From Nocardia aobensis NBRC 100429 (GTDB taxonomy: Bacteria > Actinomycetota > Actinomycetes > Mycobacteriales > Mycobacteriaceae), in assembly GCF_000308375.1 (NCBI RefSeq), contig NZ_BAFQ01000197.1:1-33383 (forward strand): DNA of 33,383 bases, in the 5' to 3' direction. A program made the translations under genes and the position numbers. Shown piece by piece: positions 1-6,555 of the stretch (positions within the stretch are counted from its first letter, which is position 1; every line of letters begins with the position of its first letter). The notes under the pieces were generated by a model, which was not told the DNA's origin, did not search any database, and saw only the letters and a program-made list of their open reading frames with translations.

Positions 1-1
1 G

Positions 2-1435
2 GGTTTCCAGGCACCCGAGATCGCCACCACCGGCCCCACCGCCGCCACCGACATCTACACCGTCGGCCGCACCCTCGCGGTGCTGACCGTGAACATCCTG
101 ATGGTCGCCGGCCGCTACACCGACGGCATTCCGCATCCGGATGCCGAACCGGTCCTGGCTCGCTACGAATCCCTGCATCGGCTGCTGCTGACCGCGACCG
201 ATCCCGATCCGGACCGCCGGTTCCCGTCGGCCCGGGTGATGACCACTCAGCTGGCGGGTGTGCTGCGCGAGATCCTGGCCGCCGAGACCGGTACCGAACA
301 TCCGCAACTGTCGACGCTGTTCAGTCCGCCGCGCACCAGTTTCGGCACCGACGAACTGATCGGCCAGACCGATGTCTACGCCGACGGCGTGGTCCGCGGC
401 AAGAACCTCACCGCCCGCGATATCGCCGCCGCCCTGCCGGTCCCGCTGATCGATCCGGCCGATCCGTCGGCCGCGCTGCTGGCCGGGACCGCGCACTCCG
501 AACCGGAACACGCCCTCGACGCGGTGCGGGCCGCGCGGCGGCGAGCCGAGACCGCGCCGGGTGGTGCGCCGGACAGTTTCGCCGCCGAGGCCACCCTGGC
601 CGAGGTTCGCGTCCACCTCGATCTCGACCAGCCGGCCGCGGCCCGCGAGCTGCTGGACAACCTGGACCACCTGGGCGAACACGATTGGCGCACCGACTGG
701 TTCCAGGGCCTGATCGCGCTGCGCGAGCAGGACTACGAACGCGCCTACGACAGTTTCGACGCGGTGCTGTGCGCGCTGCCCGGTGAGATCGCGCCCAAAC
801 TCGCCATCGCCGCGACCGCGGAACTGGTTCTGCAACAGTGGGATTCGCCCGACCCCGCGCAGTGGCGGCACTGCGCCGAGAAGTTCTACGCCACGGTGTG
901 GCGGACCGACCGCGGCGTGGTGAGCGCCGCCTTCGGGCTCGCGCGGCAATTGGCCGCCGACGGCCGGGTCGCCGCCGCGGTCGCGGCCCTGGACGACGTT
1001 CCCTCCGCCTCCCGCCACTACACCGAGGCGCGGCTGACCGCGGTCCTGCTACTGCTCACCGCACAACCCGCCGAGCCCGGTGATCCGGAGTCCGGGGACG
1101 GCGAGACATCGCAACCCGCACAGGTCGACGCCGATCGGCCGGAGGAGTCCACCCTGCACGTCGCCGCGGCACGGCTGCAGGCCCTGCCCGCCGCGGAACG
1201 CCGGGTCGCGCAGCTGCGGGTCCTGGTTCTGGGCACCGCGCTCGCGTGGCTGCAGGCCGGTCACCGCCCACAAGCGTCCGGCAGCACCCTGCTCGGGCAG
1301 CCGTTCACCGAACGCGGGCTGCGCCGCGGGATCGAATCCGGGCTGCGCGCGCTGGCCCGCACCGCCCCCGGCCGGACCCACCGGTACGCGCTGGTGGATC
1401 TGGCGAACGCGATCCGCGCCAAGAGCTGGTTCTGA
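2..1435 (+). CDS. pknG: Serine/threonine protein kinase PknG, C-terminal part (5' end outside window)
   Basis: The reading frame is open from the first bases and ends at TGA 1433-1435, so about 477 C-terminal residues are visible. The first residues, GFQAPEI and then TDIYTVGRTLAVLT, are the end of a kinase activation segment and the following C-lobe helix. After the kinase fold come an ILAAETG / LSTLFSPPRTSFGTD segment and a long alpha-helical TPR-like region with EIAPKLAIAATAEL and a DRGVVSAAFGLAR motif. This order is typical of PknG, a soluble kinase that controls glutamate and central carbon metabolism through GarA-like FHA proteins. The catalytic residues and the N-terminal rubredoxin-like domain lie upstream and cannot be checked. 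The gene converges on ackA with only 7 bp between the stop codons. An acidic insert near 1075-1140 looks lineage-specific. Confidence 0.95.
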   Translation, partial: GFQAPEIATTGPTAATDIYTVGRTLAVLTVNILMVAGRYTDGIPHPDAEPVLARYESLHRLLLTATDPDPDRRFPSARVMTTQLAGVLREILAAETGTEHPQLSTLFSPPRTSFGTDELIGQTDVYADGVVRGKNLTARDIAAALPVPLIDPADPSAALLAGTAHSEPEHALDAVRAARRRAETAPGGAPDSFAAEATLAEVRVHLDLDQPAAARELLDNLDHLGEHDWRTDWFQGLIALREQDYERAYDSFDAVLCALPGEIAPKLAIAATAELVLQQWDSPDPAQWRHCAEKFYATVWRTDRGVVSAAFGLARQLAADGRVAAAVAALDDVPSASRHYTEARLTAVLLLLTAQPAEPGDPESGDGETSQPAQVDADRPEESTLHVAAARLQALPAAERRVAQLRVLVLGTALAWLQAGHRPQASGSTLLGQPFTERGLRRGIESGLRALARTAPGRTHRYALVDLANAIRAKSWF

Positions 1436-1442
1436 GTCCGGT

Positions 1443-2639
1443 TCAGCCCACCAGCGCAGCGGCCGCCCGGGCGATGGCCAATTCCTCGTCGGTCGGCACC
1501 ACCAGCACGGCGACCTCCGTGCCCGGCGGCGAAATATGGCGCGCCGCACGATCTTTCGCGGCGTTGCGCGCGGGATCCACCGCGATGCCGAAGCGTTCCA
1601 GGCCCGCCAGCGCATCGGCGCGCACCTGCGCGTTGTTCTCCCCCACTCCGGCGGTGAAGGTGATCGCGTCGACCCGGCCCAGATCCACCAGATAGGCGCC
1701 GATGTAATGACGCAACCGATGCACGTAGACGTCGTAGGCCAGCCGGGCCGCGGCATCCCCGGAATCGATCAGGTCGAACAGTTGCCGGAAGTCGTTGACC
1801 CCGGACAGGCCCTTGATGCCGGAGCGGCGGTTGAGCAGTTCGTCGATGCCGTCGATATCCAGCCCCGCGGTCCGCGCCAGATGCAGCGGAATGCCCGGGT
1901 CGATATCGCCGGATCGGGTGCCCATGACCAACCCCTCCAGCGGCGTCAGTCCCATGCTGGTGTCGACCGCCCGGCCGCCGCGAATCGCCGACGCCGAGGC
2001 GCCGTTACCCAGATGCAGGACGATCTGGTTGTGCGTGGCCGGGTCGCCGCCGAGCAGTTCCGAGACCCGCCCGGACACGTACTCGTGCGAGGTGCCGTGG
2101 AACCCGTAGCGCCGGACGCCGTGCGCGGCGGCGATCCTCGCGTCGATGGCGTAGGTCTTGGCGGCGTCGGGCAGTCCGTGGAAGAAGGCGGTGTCGAACA
2201 CCGCGACCTGCGGTGTTTCGGGCAGCAGGTCGCGCGCGGAGCGGATGCCGGTGACGTTGGCCGGATTGTGCAGTGGCGCCAGAGCGGAGAGCTTGTCGAT
2301 GGATTCCACCACGGCATCGGTGATCAGGGTCGGTTCGTAGAAGATCTCGCCGCCGTGCACGACCCGATGGCCGACCGCCGAGAGCCCCTCGCCGCTCAGA
2401 TCGTGACCGCTGCGGGCGAACAGGTCGAACACCACCCGCAGACCCGCGGCGTGATCGGCGATCGGCCCGGTGTGCTCGAATTTCTTTCCGTCACTGTGAT
2501 GTTCGACGGTCACCTCGTCCTCGGACACCGGTTCCCCGATGCGCGACACCAGTCCCGAGGCGGACACGTTCGCCGAAACCGGGTCCAGCAGTTGATATTT
2601 GATCGACGACGACCCCGAATTGATCACCAATACCTGCAT
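1443..2639 (-). CDS. ackA: Acetate kinase AckA
   Basis: Acetate kinase interconverts ATP plus acetate with ADP plus acetyl phosphate in the cytosol. With phosphotransacetylase it links acetyl-CoA to acetate. The 398-residue product has the usual family length. It carries the N-terminal signature INSGSSSIKY (residues 6-15), the second signature GHRVVHGGE (90-98) with the catalytic Arg, FDTAFF near 149, and GFHGTSHEYV near 179 with the phosphate-binding His. The open frame extends upstream to 2753, but the start is placed at ATG 2639 because the conserved N-terminus begins there and GGAGG lies 4 nt upstream. The extension would be translated from repeat DNA. The ATG overlaps the TGA of a micro-ORF as TGATG. 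The gene is downstream of pta in the same operon, separated by three 71-bp repeats. Confidence 0.96.
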   Translation of the reverse strand: MQVLVINSGSSSIKYQLLDPVSANVSASGLVSRIGEPVSEDEVTVEHHSDGKKFEHTGPIADHAAGLRVVFDLFARSGHDLSGEGLSAVGHRVVHGGEIFYEPTLITDAVVESIDKLSALAPLHNPANVTGIRSARDLLPETPQVAVFDTAFFHGLPDAAKTYAIDARIAAAHGVRRYGFHGTSHEYVSGRVSELLGGDPATHNQIVLHLGNGASASAIRGGRAVDTSMGLTPLEGLVMGTRSGDIDPGIPLHLARTAGLDIDGIDELLNRRSGIKGLSGVNDFRQLFDLIDSGDAAARLAYDVYVHRLRHYIGAYLVDLGRVDAITFTAGVGENNAQVRADALAGLERFGIAVDPARNAAKDRAARHISPPGTEVAVLVVPTDEELAIARAAAALVG

Positions 2640-2710
2640 CAGCCCTCCAGTGTCCTGCGGGGCACCCGCACCCGGTCGGCACAGCGAGCCGCTGCGCGAT
2701 TGTCGCTCAC
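2639..2710 (-). CDS. Micro-ORF 3 of the pta-ackA spacer (23 aa)
   Basis: GTG start at 2710, TGA at 2641-2639. The product begins VSDNRAAARCADRVRVP and ends RRTLEG. Its start overlaps the stop of micro-ORF 2 (GTGA, 2707-2710), and its own stop overlaps the ackA ATG (TGATG). GGAGG stands 4 nt before the GTG. No function is recognised. The overlapping start and stop signals suggest translational coupling rather than a functional peptide. It may be the ancestral copy, since it is the one that runs directly into ackA. Whether it is translated cannot be decided from sequence. Confidence 0.4.
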   Translation of the reverse strand: MSDNRAAARCADRVRVPRRTLEG

Positions 2711-2781
2711 CGTGCCTCCAGTGTCTTGCGGGACACCCGCACCCGGTCGGCACAGCGAGCCGCTGCGCGATTGTCGCTCAC
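2707..2781 (-). CDS. Micro-ORF 2 of the pta-ackA spacer (24 aa)
   Basis: GTG start at 2781, TGA at 2709-2707. It is the same peptide as its neighbours except Ser instead of Pro at position 17, and it ends TLEAR. It overlaps micro-ORF 1 upstream and micro-ORF 3 downstream by the four bases GTGA, and GGAGG sits 4 nt before its start. It is encoded by one unit of the 71-bp repeat. Because 75 coding bases minus a 4-base overlap equals 71, each added unit keeps the coupling chain intact. No known function. Confidence 0.38.
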   Translation of the reverse strand: MSDNRAAARCADRVRVSRKTLEAR

Positions 2782-2852
2782 CGTGCCTCCAGTGTCTTGC
2801 GGGGCACCCGCACCCGGTCGGCACAGCGAGCCGCTGCGCGATTGTCGCTCAC
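2778..2852 (-). CDS. Micro-ORF 1 of the pta-ackA spacer (24 aa)
   Basis: GTG start at 2852, TGA at 2780-2778. The GTG overlaps the pta stop codon as GTGA (2849-2852), and the last codons of pta contain the GGAGG that would serve as its ribosome binding site. The peptide runs VSDNRAAARCADRVRVP, then RKTLEAR. It may act only to hand ribosomes on from pta towards ackA. No homology is recognised. Confidence 0.38.
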   Translation of the reverse strand: MSDNRAAARCADRVRVPRKTLEAR

Positions 2853-4930
2853 CGTGCCTCCTGCTTCTGCGCCTGGATCGCCGTGATCGCCACGGTGTTC
2901 ACGATGTCGGCCACCAGCGCTCCGCGCGACAGATCGTTGACCGGTTTGCGCAATCCCTGCAGCACCGGCCCGATCGCGACCGCGCCCGCACTGCGCTGCA
3001 CCGCCTTGTAGGTGTTGTTACCGGTGTTGAGGTCCGGGAAGATGAACACCGTCGCGCGCCCGGCGACATCGGAATGCGGCAGTTTGGTGCTCGCGACCGT
3101 CGGTTCGATCGCGGCGTCGTACTGGATCGGCCCCTCCACCGGCAGATGCGGCGCCCGCCGATGCACCAGTTCGGTTGCGGCCCTGACCTTGTCGACGTCG
3201 GCGCCGGAGCCGGATTCGCCGGTCGAATACGACAGCATCGCCACCCGGGGTTCGATCCCGAACTGCCGCGCGGTGCGGGCGGAGGAGATCGCGATATCGG
3301 AAAGCTGTTCGGAGGTCGGATCCGGCACCACCGCGCAGTCGCCGTAGGCCAGCACGCGATCGGCCAGGCACATCAGGAACACACTCGACACCGTCGAGAC
3401 GCCGGGTTCGGTCTTGATGATCTCGAACGAGGGCCGGATCGTATGCGCGGTGGTGTGCGCGGCGCCGGAGACCATGCCGTCGGCGATGCCCCGATACACC
3501 ATCATGGTGCCGAAATACGAGATGTCGGCCATGAATTCGCGGGCCCGCTCGACCGTCATCCCCTTGTGCGCGCGCAGCCGCGCGAATTCCTCGGCGAACT
3601 CCGCGCGCAGCTCGCTGGTACGCGGATCGAGCACCTGGGCGGCATCGATGTCGACACCGAGTTCGGCCGCGCGGGCGCGCACGGTGGCCTCGTCACCGAG
3701 GATGGTCAGCTCCGCGATCTTGCGTTGCAGCACGCGCCCGGCCGCCCGCAGGATGCGATCGTCGTCGCCCTCGGGCAACACGATCCGGCGCGGATCGGCG
3801 CGCGCCCGTTCCACCAGCTGATATTCGAACATCTGCGGCGTGACCACCGACGGCACCGGAACTTCGATGAGATTCAACAGCTTCCGGCCGTCCACCCGCT
3901 GCTCCATCAGCGCCAAGGCGGTGTCGATCTTGCGCATACTGCTGAGCGAGACCCGCCCGCGGGTGTGCGCGGCGGCGCTGGCGGTGTCGAACGTGCCCAA
4001 TTGCGTGGTGAGGATGGGCAGTTTCGGCTTGAGGCCCGCCATCAGGCGCGCGATCGCCGGATCCGGCAACATGCCGCCGTTCATGATGATGCCCGACAAC
4101 GACGGAAATCCCTCCGCCTCGTGCGCGTTCACCAGCGACAGCAGGACGTCGGAACGGTCGCCCGGCACGATCACCGCGACGCCGTCGCTGAGCCGCTCGA
4201 GAATGTGCTCGGCGGTCATCCCGCCGACCATCACCTTCAGCGCCTCGCGCTGCAGCAGCTCCGGATCGCCCGAATAGACGGTGCCGTCGATGGCCTCGCA
4301 CAGCTCGTTCATGGTCGGCGCGGTGAGCAGCGGCACCTCCGGCATCGTCCACGACGGACAGGGCAGCACACCCATCGCGTCCCGCACGTCTTCGAGCCGC
4401 TCGGGATCACAGCGGTTGACGATGATCGCCATCAGCTGGGCGTGCTCGTGTTCGAGTTCCGCTTCGCAGACCCGGGCGACCTGCACGACCTCGTCGGGGC
4501 TGCGCCCGGCGCCGCGCAGCACCAGCAGCACCGGCGCGCCGAGGTTGACCGCGATCCGGGCGTTGTAGCGCAGTTCGCTCGGCCCGGCGACATCGGTGTA
4601 GTCGCTGCCGACCACCACCACGGCGTCGCAGACCTTGGCGACCTCGTGGAACCGCATCACGATCTCGCTGATCGCGGCGTCGGGATCGGCGTGCACCTGC
4701 TCGTAGGTGACCCCGACCGCCTGCTCGTAGTCGATATCGGCGGTGCAGTGTTCGAGCAGCAGCTCGAGAATGTAGTCCCGGCCGTGGTTGGAGCGGGTGA
4801 TCGGCCGGAAGACGCCCACCCGCGGCGTCGTCGCCGAGAGCATCTGCAACATGCCCAGCGCCACGGTGGATTTGCCGGTGTCACCTTCCAGTGACGCGAT
4901 GTACACGGTGGACGGTGCGGGTTCGGCCAT
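2849..4930 (-). CDS. pta: Phosphate acetyltransferase Pta (long, three-domain form)
   Basis: Pta converts acetyl-CoA and phosphate to acetyl phosphate and CoA, which AckA then uses. The 693-residue product matches the long bacterial form. An N-terminal BioD-like P-loop domain begins IASLEGDTGKSTVALG (residues 11-26). A central DRTGG-type domain has VGGMTAEHILERLSDG and VIVPGDRSDVLLS. The C-terminal catalytic PTA domain starts near RRIVLPEGDDDRIL and includes MVSGAAHTTAHTIRPSFEII and DKVRAATELV. ATG 4930 starts directly at the conserved N-terminus; only a weak GGGA lies upstream. The stop overlaps the GTG of the first micro-ORF. The gene is the first of the pta-micro-ORF-ackA operon. In M. tuberculosis, as I recall, fgd lies directly next to pta; here about 5 kb of other genes separate them. 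Confidence 0.96.
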   Translation of the reverse strand: MAEPAPSTVYIASLEGDTGKSTVALGMLQMLSATTPRVGVFRPITRSNHGRDYILELLLEHCTADIDYEQAVGVTYEQVHADPDAAISEIVMRFHEVAKVCDAVVVVGSDYTDVAGPSELRYNARIAVNLGAPVLLVLRGAGRSPDEVVQVARVCEAELEHEHAQLMAIIVNRCDPERLEDVRDAMGVLPCPSWTMPEVPLLTAPTMNELCEAIDGTVYSGDPELLQREALKVMVGGMTAEHILERLSDGVAVIVPGDRSDVLLSLVNAHEAEGFPSLSGIIMNGGMLPDPAIARLMAGLKPKLPILTTQLGTFDTASAAAHTRGRVSLSSMRKIDTALALMEQRVDGRKLLNLIEVPVPSVVTPQMFEYQLVERARADPRRIVLPEGDDDRILRAAGRVLQRKIAELTILGDEATVRARAAELGVDIDAAQVLDPRTSELRAEFAEEFARLRAHKGMTVERAREFMADISYFGTMMVYRGIADGMVSGAAHTTAHTIRPSFEIIKTEPGVSTVSSVFLMCLADRVLAYGDCAVVPDPTSEQLSDIAISSARTARQFGIEPRVAMLSYSTGESGSGADVDKVRAATELVHRRAPHLPVEGPIQYDAAIEPTVASTKLPHSDVAGRATVFIFPDLNTGNNTYKAVQRSAGAVAIGPVLQGLRKPVNDLSRGALVADIVNTVAITAIQAQKQEAR

Positions 4931-5161
4931 GGTCCCGAGCTTAGTGAGCGGATATCCGCCGGAGGTCGCACCTACTGCCGGTTGCCGACGAAATCACAGC
5001 CGGTCGTATGCGCGGCCGCGGCCGACACCCATCCGTGAGGCGCGGCCGGTGCGGTGTTCGGAGTGACCACAGCTGCCCGGACCGGGCACGACGACCGCGC
5101 CGTGACGGCGACCGGACCAGAGGGATGAGCGTTGCGGACATGGGTCTGCGTCTTCCGAGCA

Positions 5162-5190
5162 TTCAACGGCTCACATTTCGTCCGTAATGT
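5162..5190 (+). promoter_or_regulatory. Candidate promoter of the LLM oxidoreductase gene
   Basis: TTCAAC at 5162-5167 and TAATGT at 5185-5190 are separated by 17 bp, as expected for a housekeeping sigma factor. The -10 ends 7 nt before the ATG at 5198, so the transcript would be leaderless or nearly so. That fits the absence of a Shine-Dalgarno sequence. Confidence 0.45.
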
Positions 5191-5197
5191 CGGCACC

Positions 5198-5989
5198 ATG
5201 CGACTCGGCACCTTCCTCCCCACGTCCACCCCCGATCCCCAGCGGCCGATCCTCGGCGATGTCGGCGCCGCGGCGCGGTTCGCCGAGGAGGTCGGCCTCG
5301 ATTCGGTGTGGTCGACCGACCACCTCGTCGCCAGCGCGCCGATTCTGGAGAGTTCGGTCACGCTGGCGACCGCGGCCGCGGTGACCGAACGAATTCACAT
5401 CGGCTACGGCGTGCTGCTGCTCGCACTGCGCCCGGCCGCGTGGGCGGCCAAACAGGTGAGCGCACTGCAGTACGTCTCCGGGAATCGGCTCTTGCTGGGC
5501 GTCGGCACGGGCAATCCCGCCCACGGCGATATCGGCTGGCGCGCGGCCGGGTTGCCGTTCGCCGACCGGGGCCGGCGCACCGACGAGAATCTGCGCGTGC
5601 TGCCCGATCTGATCGCCGGCCGCCCCGCCGTGCTGCCGGACGGCACCGAGGTCACGCTCGCCCCCGGCGCGACGGTTCCGCCGATTCTGGTGGCCGGCGA
5701 CGGACCGCGCGCCCGGCGCCGCGCGGCCGAATTCGCCGACGGCTGGCTCGCGATCGGCCTCGCCCCACAGGAAGTGGTCACCGCCACAAAGGAATTGACC
5801 GAATCCGCCGCCACGTTCGGGCGCAGCACACCCACCGTCTCCGTCGTCACGCCGCTTCCCGCCGACCTCGGCGAGGCCCGGGAACTGTTCGACGCCTACG
5901 CCGAGGCGGGCGTCGACCACCTGCTCACCGCACCGCGTGACGGTGCCTGGCGCAAGGGATACGAATTCGTGGCCGCGGTCCGGCGGTAA
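5198..5989 (+). CDS. LLM-class, probably F420-dependent oxidoreductase
   Basis: The 263-residue protein has the luciferase-like (beta/alpha)8 pattern: MRLGTFLPT at the N-terminus, AEEVGLDSVWSTDHL near 26-40, TERIHIGYGVL, then LLLGVGTGNPAHGDIGW, and PILVAGDGPRARRRAAEFADGW further on. These match actinobacterial F420-dependent LLM oxidoreductases (TIM-barrel enzymes that bind F420 or FMN). The substrate cannot be inferred. The frame is open back to 5132, but ATG 5198 starts the conserved strand and suits the promoter above. At about 260 residues it belongs to the shorter subgroup; FGD-type enzymes run to about 335. Its neighbours Ddn-like reductase and fgd support an F420 context. An FMN-dependent monooxygenase is the alternative. 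Confidence 0.85.
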   Translation: MRLGTFLPTSTPDPQRPILGDVGAAARFAEEVGLDSVWSTDHLVASAPILESSVTLATAAAVTERIHIGYGVLLLALRPAAWAAKQVSALQYVSGNRLLLGVGTGNPAHGDIGWRAAGLPFADRGRRTDENLRVLPDLIAGRPAVLPDGTEVTLAPGATVPPILVAGDGPRARRRAAEFADGWLAIGLAPQEVVTATKELTESAATFGRSTPTVSVVTPLPADLGEARELFDAYAEAGVDHLLTAPRDGAWRKGYEFVAAVRR

Positions 5990-6040
5990 ACGCGCTCACC
6001 CGCCCGCGCGACCCCGGCCCGAGCCCTAGGATCACTGTCC

Positions 6041-6550
6041 ATGACGGCACAGTTTCCGGATCGGCAGTGGGGTTCGCGGACCGGTCTGCTCGGGCGAACC
6101 GCGAGCGCGTTCGCCGCGACGAAATTCGGTTCGCTCGTGGTGCGCACCCTCACGCCGCTGGATCGGAAAGTGTTGCAGCGCACCGGTGCTCGCTACACCG
6201 TGCTCGGCCCGATCGGCGCCCCGATCGTCCTGCTCACCACCATCGGCCGCACCTCCGGGCAGCCGCGCACCTCACCGCTGCTGTACGTCCACGACGGCGA
6301 CACGCTGTACGTGATCGGCAGCAACTTCGGTCAGGCCCGCCATCCTGCCTGGACCGCCAACCTGCTGGCACATCCTGAGGCGACGATAACCCTTGCGGGA
6401 CAGAGCATTCCGGTGCACGCCCAGCTGGTCGAGGATCCGGAGCGTAAGCAACGGATCTTCGACCGGTTCGTGGAGACGACCGAGGCCTATGCCGCCTACC
6501 GCAGCCGGACGACGCGTGATCTGCGCATCTTCGCCCTGACCAAGGCGTGA
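6041..6550 (+). CDS. Deazaflavin (F420)-dependent nitroreductase family protein, Ddn-like
   Basis: The 169-residue protein fits the split beta-barrel family of F420H2-dependent reductases that includes Ddn. Diagnostic stretches are LLTTIGRTSGQPRTSPLLYV (residues 64-83), then LYVIGSNFGQARHPAWTANL and HPEATITLAGQ. Ddn-type enzymes reduce quinones and nitro compounds with F420H2 and are often membrane-associated. This one has no transmembrane segment, though the N-terminus is basic. ATG 6041 follows the LLM gene by 51 bp on the same strand, so the two may be co-transcribed. The stop lies 5 bp from the stop of the convergent kinase gene. The natural substrate is unknown. Confidence 0.88.
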   Translation: MTAQFPDRQWGSRTGLLGRTASAFAATKFGSLVVRTLTPLDRKVLQRTGARYTVLGPIGAPIVLLTTIGRTSGQPRTSPLLYVHDGDTLYVIGSNFGQARHPAWTANLLAHPEATITLAGQSIPVHAQLVEDPERKQRIFDRFVETTEAYAAYRSRTTRDLRIFALTKA

Positions 6551-6555
6551 GGGTT

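Larger units (their letters stand above)
2644..2856. repeat. Three tandem 71-bp direct repeats between pta and ackA
   Basis: Units span 2644-2714, 2715-2785 and 2786-2856, directly abutting. On the plus strand each begins CCTCCAGTGTC and ends GTCGCTCACCGTG. Only two positions vary: ctt/cct near the start of the unit, and gggg/ggga a few bases on. Both changes alter the encoded micro-peptide (Lys/Arg and Pro/Ser). The right edge covers the last codons of pta and the left edge lies next to the ackA ribosome binding site, so the array is the whole intergenic region. The near identity points to a recent tandem duplication. Copy number may vary between strains. Confidence 0.95.

Noticed and set aside
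2644..2856. CRISPR array
   Set aside because: The three 71-bp units are directly adjacent with no spacers, so this is a tandem repeat.
2726..4894. Plus-strand 722-aa open frame opposite pta
   Set aside because: It is antisense to the well-recognised pta, is His/Arg/Asp-rich, and is typical of shadow frames in high-GC DNA.
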